DNA of 64,000 nucleotides, taken from positions 32,940,536 through 33,004,535 of the forward strand of contig NC_089593.1 in NCBI RefSeq assembly GCF_019320115.1, written 5' to 3'. Position numbers and translations under genes: made by a program. This DNA is from Miscanthus floridulus (lineage: Eukaryota; Streptophyta; Magnoliopsida; Poales; Poaceae). Position 1 is the first letter of the stretch. Each line of letters begins with the position of its first letter. Positions 13,601 through 24,320 of this stretch are shown in pieces. Below the pieces are notes generated by a model that saw only the letters and a program-made list of their open reading frames with translations, was not told the DNA's origin and did not search any database.

Positions 13601-13619
13601 CCCCAGCAACGGTGCCAAA
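13601..13619 (-). other. Primer binding site of the minus-strand element
   Basis: On the minus strand the LTR end CCAACA is followed after a few bases by TTGGCACCGTTGCTGGGG. This is the position and sequence style of the GGCGCCGTTGCC-type primer region of many grass Ty3 elements, and unlike the Met-tRNA site at 18891. Confidence 0.6.
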
Positions 13620-13625
13620 AATACT

Positions 13626-14988
13626 TGTTGGTATTTATTAACGCAAATAGAATATGAAGGATTCCGCAAGCGCGCAGAATACCATTGTAGCATTTTACTG
13701 AGAGTATTTCAGGTATCGTTATTTATATTTTACCACAAGAAAACAATGGAGTAAAGATTATTGAATATCAAAGGAGTATCTATCAATCAACATACCAATA
13801 TAGCTAGAGCAAGGGGTAGAGGTAATGATAGGAATTAAGCATAATGACACTCAGGGGATAGATCATTAAGATAATGTAAACTAGTTAACTCAGGAGAACA
13901 AATGGTGAGACAGATTCCTATGATATTCTTATTATAGGATCAAAGTATATATATACCCGACTATACTTAAGACTCACTCTACTCTTGTGCACTTTGGGAC
14001 GATGCTTAGACGGTAGAGCACCGCAAAGGATAACTCTACTGACACGACTACGGTCCTACAATTTAAGAACCTGCTCAATTCGGTGTGGACTACAAAGGAA
14101 AGACAGGGCTGTCACCTCCCGCTACTACCAAACAACCAGAGAACAGTGTGTACTCACAGGCAGAGCATCATATAAGCACCATGCTTCCACGAGGCTCGGC
14201 TACTTAGCCCAATCGATAAACTAGCAAGCTAAGCGCTCTATGAACCCGCACACAAAAGTGAAGATAACCTCAACTAAGCAAGATATATATTCAAAGTAAG
14301 CATAGCCATGTAGATAGGAATATGATAAATTGATAATAAGTCTTACAAGGTGTAGAAGTGAAGATATAAGGCTTTGCTGAGCCTCCAAGACTAGATCCGG
14401 AACTTGAGCATGAGCCCAACTCAACCCTCACTCCCAAGCTACTAACCTACCACATTGGAGAGATCTAGAACTAATCCTCCTGGTGTGTGTTGATTCAAAT
14501 GAGAGGTATGAATTAGGGTTTCTAGGATGGCTCTAGGGAGGGGGTTAGGGGCTGCTATATATAGGGGGTAGCATCAATTCTGAGCCCTCGGATCAAACCG
14601 ACTTGAAAGAATGGCGTAGATGCAAACCCTAAGGCGGTGGACAACCGTCAATCGGAGGAGGGGCTGACAGGTGGGGCCCATGAGCTAGATAGCCTGTAGG
14701 TGGGGCCGATCGGCCCCACCTGGTAGCCACCTGCCCTCTGCTTTGGTGGTTTGCCTTCTGGAGTCTTCTAGAGTCTTCTAGAGTTGTTTTCGCCGTGGAT
14801 AATTGCGATTGAATCTGACGATTGGGTCCACCTTGATGGTTTTCTAATTAAATCCTCCTGCAAACATAGATTCACCAAAACTCGTGGAATTTATTAGTTT
14901 AAACCCCTAGACCTATGTTTGGTGATGGAATTAAGTATATATGCAGGATATGTTGACAGTTTATGATTGATGTTAACGACCGTCAACA
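13626..14988 (-). repeat. 5' LTR of minus-strand Ty3 element A
   Basis: It is bounded by TGTTGG and CGTCAACA on the plus strand and so runs TGTTGACGG...CCAACA on the minus strand. It is clearly related along its length to 15752-17157: the same termini, the same AAACATAGGTCTAGG-like block near the start, and the same GATTGGGTCCACCTTG block. Length 1363 bp. Confidence 0.8.
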
Positions 14989-15751
14989 TAGCCTGAGCCG
15001 CTGGCGTCCCTCTCTTTCTCTCCTCTCTGTCGCTGCAGGCATAGCTCCGCTCGATGGCAAAATTCATCGCCACCGTAGTAGCTCAGCCCAATTGCTCATG
15101 CCCTTGGCTCCATCTGCTCTTTGCGCATCGCCTGAGCCTACTCGCATCGCTTATGGTCGCCAGAATCATCCTCAGTGCCGGTTGCCGCCGCGGCCGTGCC
15201 GCCATGGCCGCCGCATCCACCTCACCAAGGCCAGCCCACTCCAGAGCTGCTCTCGCCCCCACTCTTGTTGTTTTCAATTCCTTGGCATGCTGTGAAGCTC
15301 ATCAGCTTCTCCTTTTTATCGCTACCATGTAGGACACACCGGAACACGACCTCACCGCCTAGTCCACACCACCGTAATTGTGCTTCCCGATGGCAGCCAT
15401 CTCTACTCCACCTCCACCTCCACTGAGCAGCGCTGTGAAGTCTCGGTGAGCTCCTAGTCATGACGAATGCCTCCATTTAAATTCTACCACACTGTAGTGA
15501 TAGAAACACCATCAAGCCAGCATGCTCTGCCCCGTCATGCCGCCATGGCCGCAGGCAAGCTCGCGCGAAGCCCTTAACTAATCAACCAATAGCGTAGGCA
15601 TGTTCATATGAGGATGGGGACCGCGTAGGTGTCCTTCCCATGGCCGGTGTCAAGCTTGCCGTGGAACCCTAGACGATCAACCTGTACCATAGATAGAAGC
15701 GTGAGTTTGTCCTAAATGTGTTTGTGCCACTCTCGTCGCCAGCAGCCTCAC
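14989..15751. other. GC-rich segment between two sister LTRs
   Basis: Several short frames overlap on both strands in this 763-bp GC-rich stretch, which is usual for GC-rich non-coding DNA. None shows a recognisable domain. It has no primer binding site or polypurine tract at the edge facing 15752, so it is not a normal retrotransposon interior. Confidence 0.4.
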
Positions 15752-17157
15752 TGTTGGTATTTCTTAACATCACTACTAATAATGACACTAGTGACTTAGA
15801 AAGAATATATTTATATATAAGGAATTCTGCAAGTGCACAGATATACCATTGTAGCACTTCACCTGGGAGTATTCTAGGTATCGTTATTTATATTTTTACC
15901 ACAGGGAGGAGCGGTGGCTAGAGATATTGATAAACATGATACTTATGATGAGATCATTAACTAAACACTTACTCTAATCAGGGGTAAACCAAATGATATA
16001 TAAATGGCAAGTGTAAGGCAATGATAATAATCTAGAGATAGAATTAGATACTCATAAATGTAGTATAGCTAGACTAAGTAATAAAACAAGAGAAAAAAGA
16101 TTCCTAAGTCATTCCTATTTACCAAGTCTTATGTACACCAAAGCATATATACTCTCATATATAGCATAATTAACTCTTCATCTATGCATAAGGGACATTA
16201 CTAAGGAAGATCAAGAACAGAGCTTGACTTCCTTCGCAACCGCATCCTACTTGGCCTACAAATGGGAGGTGGACTACAAAGTACTCAACGAGACTGTCAC
16301 TCTCGCGATCTACCACATGATCGGAATGTAGGGTGCATTCGCAGGTCAACAACATATAAGCACCACACTTACATAATGTCGACCACTTAACCCACTCGAG
16401 TATTGAGCTAAGCTTTTGCGAACCTATGCATAAACTTAGTATTAACTATGACTATATCAAGCATACCACAAAAGTAAACTAAGAACATGATAGATAGAAA
16501 CATAAAATAGATTAAGCATAGTGTCATGAATATAAAGGATACAATGGCTATACCAGCCTCTAGATAACAAATCCAGAATCCTGAGCAGTAGGCCAAGTCT
16601 ACTTGAATCTTACTAACTTGACTATACTAAAGCTTTGAGGGATTGGAGATCTATCCTTTTCTCTCTGGTAGCTTTTGATTGAAGATGAAGATGCCCTTCT
16701 AGAGGAGGAATGGGGGCTACTTATAAGGGGAACTAGGAGTCCTGTGGGCCTATGAATCCATGTCAATATCAAATCTGAGCCCTCAATATGAATCGACCTT
16801 GAGCAATATTGTAGATTGAACTTAGGAGGCAGTGGGGAACCAACATTCAAAGCGGAGGATGACACGTGGGACCACTGGGCCGCCCTATAGGTGGAGCCGG
16901 CCGGCCCCACCCATAAGCCTCTCAGGTCAGGTCGCGATTCTAGATCCTTCCTAAGTTGGTTTCGTCATGGATAATCGTGATTTGATCTGACGATTGGGTC
17001 CACCTTGCTCGTTTTCTGAATAAATCTTCTTGCAAACATAGATTCATCAAAACTTATGGAATTTGTTAGTTTAAACTCCTAAACCTATGTTGGTGATCAT
17101 TTTTATGCATTTATATATGTTATATTGATGGTTTATAATGAGTGTTAACTACCATCA
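15752..17157 (-). repeat. 3' LTR of minus-strand Ty3 element B
   Basis: It is related to 13626-14988 (same family) and runs TGATGGTAG...CCAACA on the minus strand, 1406 bp. On the minus strand it is preceded by a polypurine tract, so it is a 3' LTR. Confidence 0.8.
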
Positions 17158-17604
17158 GTAACTCCCCCAAGCTTAACCTTTGCTCATCCCTGAGCAATGC
17201 TAAACTCAGCAATGGATTAGGAGTTGCATTAATGTTGTCACTCCTTAAAAGTACACATGCGTTCAACAAAAATTCTACTCCGGATTAGAATAAACTGATC
17301 TGACTTTCAAACTTTTCCATATTACCTTCAACCTTGGGGCTTCTTAGCCTTCACTTGGGTCTTGAGCAATTGAAAGACAGAACGATCAAGTCAAGCACTA
17401 TGTCTCAAGTTCTTTGTTCTACCTTTGTTCCAGAGTTTTAATAAGTTTTCAAAATAAAACTCAAAGATTCCATTGTATGACACTCTTAAGTCTTGTAATA
17501 TATGTGGTATTTGTGGATTCTCACCAAGGTAATAATGATGTTATGCCTTTTCTCTTCCTACAACTAAGGCTTATGTGGAGCTCATAGGAGTGGAAATAGC
17601 ATGA
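17158..17604 (-). other. 3' untranslated region and polypurine tract of element B
   Basis: Minus-strand CTTGGGGGAGTTAC directly precedes the LTR at 17157 and is a good polypurine tract. The rest is non-coding and joins the pol fragment abruptly near 17605. Confidence 0.65.
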
Positions 17605-18214
17605 AAGCATACTTGCAAATTCAAAGGTCTTACCAAAATCTGGAAGTGCAAGGAATGGGGTTGTTGCCAACTTCTTTTTCAACTCTTCAAAACCCATATC
17701 TTGTGCTTCACCATAGTGGAATGGTACTTCCTTCTTTGTCAACTCATTGATTGGGGCAGCAATAGAACTAAAATCTTTCACAAACCGACGATAGAAACTG
17801 GCAAGTCTAAGGAAGCTTGGTACATGGCTCACATTTTGTGGGGACAACTATTCTCAAACAACTTGATCTTTTCCTCATCCACCTCCACACCATGAGCTGA
17901 AACAACAAAGCCAAGAAAGACAACCTTGTCGGTGCAAAAGGTGCACTTGGCAAGGTTAGCATACAAGCATAACCTCTAAAACGGTCATGGAAACCATTCC
18001 CAAAACTAGAATTTTCATCACCAAATTCTTCATGGTGATTGTCTTCATGTTGACGATGTGGACCTCGACCACCCGCTGCGGGAAGACGTTCATTGAACAT
18101 CCTCTCCATTGCCTCCAAGAGCGAGTTTGCCATTTGGCGTAACTCAACCGGTGCAATAGGGGGTTCTTCATCTCCATGATTACCACCATGAACACTCGAA
18201 TCAGATCCTGCCAT
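17605..18214 (-). pseudogene. Ty3/gypsy gag-pol remnant with internal deletion
   Basis: From 18214 leftwards the minus strand opens with MAGSD and a Glu/His-rich stretch typical of a gag N-terminus. At about 17975 it jumps into the end of reverse transcriptase and its connection to RNase H. Recognisable pieces are LAKCTFCTDKVVFLGF, HGVEVDEEK, then ASFYRRFVKDFSSIAAP and LALPDFGKTFEFAS, as in grass Ty3 polyproteins. Most of gag, the protease and the reverse transcriptase core are deleted at this junction. Another cut near 17605 removes RNase H and integrase. There is at least one frame change and one stop (near 17850). It is clearly dead. Confidence 0.85.
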
Positions 18215-18902
18215 GTTAGAGAGGTTGCAAGAAAAGTGGAATAGGAAAAAATTGTGGAATCACACAATCTTACCTCTTACTTACTAATGTTCTTACTCGT
18301 TCTCAAGGATAGTGAGTGTGCTAAAGTGGCAGTACCGTAGCTTTGATTACGCGATTGAAAGGATTACAAGATGAGAGGTCTGGTTTTAGGTTTTTGTGGA
18401 GCTAGAGGTGGTTGGTCATGGAAGGCTATGGTACTCGAAATTCAAGTGCGTAAACCACTCAAAAGATGTGTAATGTTGCTGTCACAAGCACCACAACTTG
18501 AGGTTCTGAATTTAAAACTTGTAGCTACACAATCCACAACATAACCCCTTTCAACTTCTTCTTTTTCTTTTACTCTTTCTTTTTTTCAATCTTTCTTTCT
18601 AATCTCTTTTTTTCTATTTTTTAGCAAACACAAGATAACAAAATATGGGGTGTGGATAATGAAATGAAAAGAACATGGTGCTAACAAAAAAATGGTGATG
18701 AACAACTTGATGAATGCAAATGACATGAGATTAACAGTACCAACAAAAGGATATAGGATTTTTTTGTATGGTTTTTAGTGGACTATAAGATATGGCAAAA
18801 CAAATATATGTGATGGATGAAAACAGTAACAGATGGTAAACTATAGGATAGAAAAAGTGGGTGATAACAAAACGTACCATGACAACGATAGCTCTGATAC
18901 CA
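18215..18902 (-). other. Leader and primer binding site (tRNA-iMet type) for the gag remnant
   Basis: Plus-strand GCTCTGATACCA at 18891-18902 is the exact reverse complement of TGGTATCAGAGC. The non-coding interval between it and the gag start at 18214 is about the usual leader length. This primer site differs in type from the one beside LTR A. Confidence 0.8.
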
Positions 18903-18903
18903 C

Positions 18904-19550
18904 ATTATAAGTACCAATATGAATTGGCAAGGGTATGGCCCGTTCTTCATGACAGTAGGTTTAAGAACAAAGGATAATTTGCTGTAGAAAATAGCGGGTA
19001 ACTAGCTTTATACCTGACCAAGGTTGGATGCGACCAAGCGACGGGGAGAGAGACACCGAAACCTTGAGGACTTCACTTGATCTCCGAACGATCGTAGAAC
19101 CAAAAACTGGGACTAATCCACACAATACGGCGCAGCCTAACTAGAAGCCGTAGAGCATGAAGTAGCCAACCTCAGGGAGATCTCTCACAAGCCCAAGAAG
19201 AACTCACAGGAACAAAGGTGTGTAGAACACTCAGTGCAGCTCGGCTGCAATACCATATCAGGTTTTTCTCAAATGATCAAAAGTCCTTTTCTTGTAGCAT
19301 ACATGTGTTATTTATACTAGGAACAAGTCTCTTAGATAGCTATGAACTAAAGTCTCCACGTTTTCAAGGTGGAAGGCCAACTGGTGAAGCATCCCCGAAG
19401 TGGTCTTCAATTCCTGTGGGTCTCATGGCCTTCTGCGCAGTCTTCATGACAATGGTCATTACTCCTTGCTCAGATGTCCAAATGATGTGCCGTTGGATGC
19501 GTTGGAAACTAGACTTGATGAGGTTTCCAACCATGTATATTATGAATCAC
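18904..19550 (-). repeat. LTR-like segment of a second Ty3 family
   Basis: On the minus strand this lies directly upstream of the primer site and downstream of a pol C-terminus. It includes a TATA-like TATAAATAAC (near 19310). I infer a single LTR. The right boundary is approximate (a purine run AGGAAGAGACG lies near 19550) and the end next to the primer site lacks a clear CA. It does not match 15752-17157. Confidence 0.5.
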
Positions 19551-19974
19551 GTCTCTTCCTGAGATGGTACTGTTTTGCATGAGAAGTTGAGGCTTCTGCA
19601 ATGTAACCCTGGGTCTTGGCACGTAACCCTTCTCAACTTGGGTAGCAACCTTTGTGTCCATGGCGTAACCCTCTACGTCCTCCATGTAACCCGGTAGTGT
19701 ATCCTCTTGTGTAAACCTGAGTAACATTAGGGGACATGACTCAGGTAGTATATAGTTCTCATCAATGTTAGGATGTAACCCAGAGAGGAAAGCATGCACC
19801 TCTTGTTGGAGTAACTTTGCATGGTTGCGTGTAACAGGTCCTTTATACACTTGCGTGGGTGTATCCAATGCTTGGTTCAGCATAACCGGTCTTGCACTTG
19901 TTTTTTATGTGTAACTTGAGTTAACGGTGGCATGTCCATATCACCTAGACACTATCTCTCAATAAAGTTGTGTT
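19509..19974 (-). pseudogene. C-terminus of a Ty3/gypsy polyprotein
   Basis: The minus-strand frame contains GPVTRNHAKLLQQEVHAFL and ENYILPESCPLMLLRF. These match the conserved C-terminal tail of grass Ty3 polyproteins (GPITRARAK ... ENYILPKS ... LLRFT). Upstream of 19883 the tail continues in another frame with a stop, then is cut off at about 19974 by unrelated DNA. Together with the LTR-like segment and the leader to its left, this gives the order pol end - LTR - primer site - gag. Confidence 0.75.
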
Positions 19975-20625
19975 GTTCTACCTTAAAATCAGTGAATGGG
20001 AGAAGTCATAAACCGAGCTGAAATAATCATGAAAAGTTTAGAACATAAAGTTTCGAGAGTAAAGTCACATGAACTTTCTAGAAGGCTACGAAGTAGGAAG
20101 ACTTTTATGACTTGTTTACTTTAAACAAAGCACATGATCTTGACTCGACGTAGAAAATCTCCAAAGATGACGAAGATCAGCGGTAACAGGAAAAAAATCC
20201 TTCGCCTGACTTCGCCACCTGTTCCAATTTGGTTTCTGATTAGGGGTGTTTGGTTTCCCGGACTAAATTTTAGTCCATGTCACATCGGACGTTCGGATGT
20301 TATTTAGGAGAACTAAATATGAGTTAATTATAAAACTAATTACACAGATGGAGACTAATTTACGAGACGAATTTATTAAGCCTAATTAATCTACCATTAG
20401 CACATATTTACTGTAGCACCACATTGTCAAATCATGGACTAATTAGGCTTAAAAAATCGTCTCGTAAATTAGTCACAATCTGTGTAATTAGTTATTTTTT
20501 TCGTCTATATTTAATACTTCATGCATGTGTCAAACATCCGATGAAATAGGGACTAAAATTTTCCTATAGGAACCGAACACCCCCTTATTGATCCTATTCC
20601 TATCTTTACTTTGATGTGTGCTCCT
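19975..20625 (+). other. Orphan copy of the receptor-like protein gene upstream region
   Basis: From 19975 to 20239, and again from 20588 to 20625 after a MITE, the sequence aligns with 44908-45223, the DNA just upstream of the LRR receptor-like protein start. Shared blocks include GACTTTTATGACTT, AAAGCACATGAT, TTCGCCTGAC, TGTTCCAATTTG and ATCTTTACTTT. Homology stops just where the ATG would be (20625). No LRR coding sequence follows. It is therefore a duplicated promoter or 5' fragment without its gene. Confidence 0.85.
20243..20584. mobile_element. Tourist-like MITE (342 bp)
   Basis: Terminal inverted repeats GGGGTGTTTGGTTTCC and GGAACCGAACACCCC are flanked by a TTA target duplication (20240-20242 and 20585-20587). 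TTA with GGGG..TGTTTGG ends marks PIF/Harbinger (Tourist) MITEs. The interior is partly palindromic (ACTAATTTACGAGACGA and its complement TCGTCTCGTAAATTAGT). Confidence 0.9.
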
Positions 20626-21051
20626 TTGACGTGGCTGGCAAATAAGTATTCGTCAACGCAAACTCTAACGCGCTACCGATCGCGCGCGGCGCTGATCGCA
20701 CGACCAGTGCGCAAGCAGGCTCTAGGCCTGGCCTGGCTCAATAGTGACGTGCAAGAGAGGCAAGGCAGGCAGCCTAGCCCGGCCCAGTAATATTTATTAG
20801 ATCCCACGTCACTGGAGACCACATGCGAACGAGCCGCGCATGCTGACGTAAGATGCTAGTTGGAGTTTTAAACTAAGCCATCCAACTATTTAAAATAGAA
20901 TAACTTTCTTACAAAATGTTACTTTTTAATTTCGTTTGCACCATTGCCTTTCTTGTGATAAGATCTACACAAGTAGACCCATGATGCATATGTTTTGTAA
21001 CAATTTTTATATAGTGGCAACTTATATTATATATAGTAGCTACTTATGTAT
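20626..21051. other. Unassigned intergenic DNA
   Basis: A GC-rich patch (20655-20850) is followed by AT-rich DNA. I see no gene or repeat boundary. Confidence 0.5.
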
Positions 21052-21054
21052 TAA

Positions 21055-21298
21055 GCCCATGTTTAGTACCAACCTAAAATCCCAAAAAGTGCTACAGTAG
21101 TCATCACATCGAATGTTTGCGGTCCGTGCATAGAGCATTAAATGTAGACGAAAAAAAAACTAATTGCACAGTTTGGTGGGAAATTGCGAGACGAACGTTT
21201 TGAGCCTAATTAGTCCATGTTTGAACACTATTTACCAAATAAAAACGAAAGTGCTACAGTAGCCCCAAAATTCTAACTTCCTGAAACTAAACACGGCC
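21055..21298. mobile_element. Tourist-like MITE (244 bp)
   Basis: The ends GCCCATGTTTAGT and ACTAAACACGGCC are imperfect inverted repeats, flanked by TAA on both sides (21052-21054, 21299-21301). The internal GTGCTACAGTAG near each end is a common motif of this grass MITE class. Confidence 0.8.
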
Positions 21299-21301
21299 TA
21301 A

Positions 21302-22200
21302 GTGGTAACAATTTATATTGATATTTCAGCTACACATGGTCATTCACTTTATGCTGATTAGGAGCGCTACAATACACATAACAATTAGATCTACGGTAGG
21401 CATACTGATTAGGGGTGATTAGCACCACAATTGTAATTTTGTTCGGTTCAATATTTTCTACTTCGTTGCTACTTAGTTCTTTTGTCAGTGGTTTAGTTTT
21501 AGAAGTTTTTTTCATTTTTATTGTCAGTTTCCATTTTTCTTTAGTTTCAATTAAATTAGCTATAAGATTCAACCATTTAATTTCATTTTAATGAGTTATT
21601 AGATTCAATCTTATAGTTTCAGTTTTATGAGTTCTAAGATTCAGTCTTTTAGTTTCAATTTTTTGTTCATTTTTATTTTTAGTCAAAATATTTCTTTTAG
21701 TTTAATTATGTGATTCAGTTTTTTAATATAAGTTTAATGAGCTATGTGATTCTATTTTTTAGTTTTAGTATTTTTGTTCATTTTCATTTTCAATAAAAAT
21801 ATTTAATTCTTTAGTTTAGTTTTTTAATGTTTTTTTAGTTTCAGTTTTTAGTCACCCTTTTAGGTTCGAATGCCTTCAAAAATCTTGCACGCCTACTTTT
21901 TTTTCTTTTTTCTTTTGCGGCAGTTTATTGTTTTCTATTTTTTTAATTTTTCAGTTTTTTGAGGTTTGAGTTTCATTATTTCAGTTTTTTTTCGTTGTCT
22001 CTTTTAGTTTCAATTAAATGAGTTATTATTTTTTTCAATGTTCTTTATTTTAAGTTTTATGTTTTTTCAGTGTTTTTTAGTTTCATTTTTCAGTTTAATG
22101 TTTTTTACTTTCAGTTTTCAGTCACCCTTTTAGGTTCGAATGTCTTCTAAAATTTTGTATATTAGTTGCCTTACCTATAATGTATAAGTTATCACAAAAG
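21302..22200. repeat. Degenerate T-rich repeat block
   Basis: Variants of TTTAGTTTCAGTTTT recur for about 900 bp. A longer unit, TCACCCTTTTAGGTTCGAATG, appears twice (about 21852 and 22122), so at least part of the block is a 270-bp duplication. Minus-strand frames here are Lys-rich artefacts. Confidence 0.65.
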
Positions 22201-23242
22201 GGTAGCCATTGCACACATAAGTTGGCACAAAAGAAATGCACATACACATTCAAGGCAGAATGGGTTCGGATTAGGGGTCGCAACAAGTATTAGGATTAGG
22301 ATTTGCAGCAAGTATTATATTAGGAGTCACAGATTTGGTTATATAATAACTTGCCCCTGTTGGCACCTTATTTTATACTTATTTTAATAATTTGCCCCTC
22401 AAGTTGTACAACTATAGTACTACTAGCAACTTTAGTATTACATGGTAGTAACTCTTTTTGATATTTTGCACCCAAGTTTGCGCATACTATGTAACAACTT
22501 TAGTAAGTTTTTGAAGTAGCAACTTTAGTATTATATGGTAGCAGCTTCTTTTATAAATCTTATAGCATGTATTACACATAAATTGTTATAAAAAATCCTT
22601 TGAAACATATGCAAACGGGTCTAGTTTTATTCGTCTCATCATGTAGAACACACCGGTGCAGACGGAATTAAAAATAGATATAACATTCAAAAATTATAGC
22701 AATTCAAAAAAAATATTTTTTTTGTTTTGCGTCAGCTAGCATGGATCGGAAAGGGAGCATGACGACGAGAGCCGTACTGATCGGTACATGCATGCAGTGA
22801 GCTAGTGATGTCGGGAGGGTCGCGGCTTAACCACGTCCTTTCGTCAAATATGAACTCCCTGTCCCTATTTCCAACAGAAAAAAGCACGCAAGGACGGGCC
22901 GAGTGGAAGACCCTCGGTCAAGCAAGCAACCACACAGTGTTGCCCCCGTACGCGTACTGAGTCAGTATATTGCATTAGGAAACTCCCTGTCCCATGATGT
23001 CAAATAACTAAAGCAACTCTAACTGCTCGGCTATTTTTATTTTAAACGCTATTTTATAATTTATATAGTAAAATATAGATTTCAACAAATGTGCTATCTG
23101 ACTTTTTAAAATAGAAAACTTGCTATCCGTTGATTTTAGGTGGTCATATAAAGTCAACCACGGGCGCTAGTTCTCTTAAGACGAGAAATATCAAAGTTGT
23201 TGTTGACCTCATCTTTTTTTAGTAGTTGTCTATTTTACAAAA
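22201..23242. other. Unassigned AT-rich intergenic DNA
   Basis: No coding frame or repeat structure can be supported. The segment ends at the AAA that precedes the CACTA element. Confidence 0.5.
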
Positions 23243-23510
23243 CACTACTACAGATCTGGACATCACTGCTGGATTAGGGTGAACCTGCAGTGATGTACCT
23301 TCACTGTCGGTTCTGAGCTTGAAAATCAGAAAATGATTGGGGCCGGGCCAAAACCGGCAGTGAAGGTCCACATCACTGCCGGTTTATGACTTGCACCGGT
23401 AGTGGCTTGACGTCTACTTATCACTGTCGGTTCTAGCCAAGAACCGTCAGTGATGTTGGGCTATCACTATCAGTACTAGACAAGAACCGACGATGATAAC
23501 ATCACAGTAC
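23243..23510 (+). repeat. CACTA 5' terminal and subterminal repeats
   Basis: After the terminal CACTACTACAG, ten or so variants of TCACTGCCGGTT and its complement AACCGGCAGTGA occur in both orientations. In En/Spm these subterminal motifs bind the TNPA-type protein. Confidence 0.88.
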
Positions 23511-24320
23511 AAAAAGCTGGCACCGTCCTCTCCTTCCTCCTCTCTTCCATCCCGAGCACAAAGGCGCGTATTTGGGCTGCTCCCTCCATTGTTGCGGCTG
23601 CTCTCGACCATGAAGCTAGCTCTTGGATTTGGAAGAATGGCTTAACCTTCTTACTTTAAGTTTAGTAACAAGCATCCACTCCTTTGATTTTATTACTTAA
23701 TTAGCGTTATTTTGATGGCAACATTGCTTGATTCTCATTCTAGTTATTTCTCCATTCTAGAGAGCACTTTTTCAATTGGACTTTGTGCAAGGCAAGCAAG
23801 CAAATTGTGGTGAATTCATCATCCAAAAGGTTGGTGTCTTTGAACACATTTAAATTCCTAGCTAATTACAAGGTGGTCAAGATCATTGTTAGTATGTGAT
23901 GCTATAATTAGTTCTTGATAGGAGTAGAGTACATTATTTTACAATTTTGGTGAGCAAATTAATCCATGTGCCACCTACCAACACATTATTTGGAGCTACT
24001 TTTTTTGTTCATGATCATATCTCTAATTTTAGTTTTTTTAATTAGTGTCTCTATTTTTATGTAGCATGGAGTAGAATAATTGTTCTTTATTATTGTGAAA
24101 TAATTGTTTTTAATGGTGCTACTATTTTCAATTTATATGGCCGAGGCTACCAATTTTAATATTCCAATAATTAGTGTATAATAATGTTTTTCAAAAATGG
24201 GGTGACTAAATTAAATAAGTGTAGAATAAATTGTTGTTTCGAGCAACAATTGTTGTTCATAAAGCTCCACTTGTTATTAATTTCTCTGTAATTACTGTCT
24301 CAATATTTTGTTGTCCAGAG
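23511..24320 (+). other. CACTA upstream and leader region of the transposase gene
   Basis: The DNA is AT-rich with no coding domain. CAG just before the ATG at 24321 (GTTGTCCAG) could be a splice acceptor, so untranslated exons or introns may lie here. Confidence 0.45.

Noticed and set aside
14963..15476. Overlapping short frames in GC-rich DNA
   Set aside because: Frames are open on both strands at once and show no recognisable motif.
21330..21572. Minus-strand Lys/Thr-rich frame
   Set aside because: It is a by-product of the T-rich repeat block.
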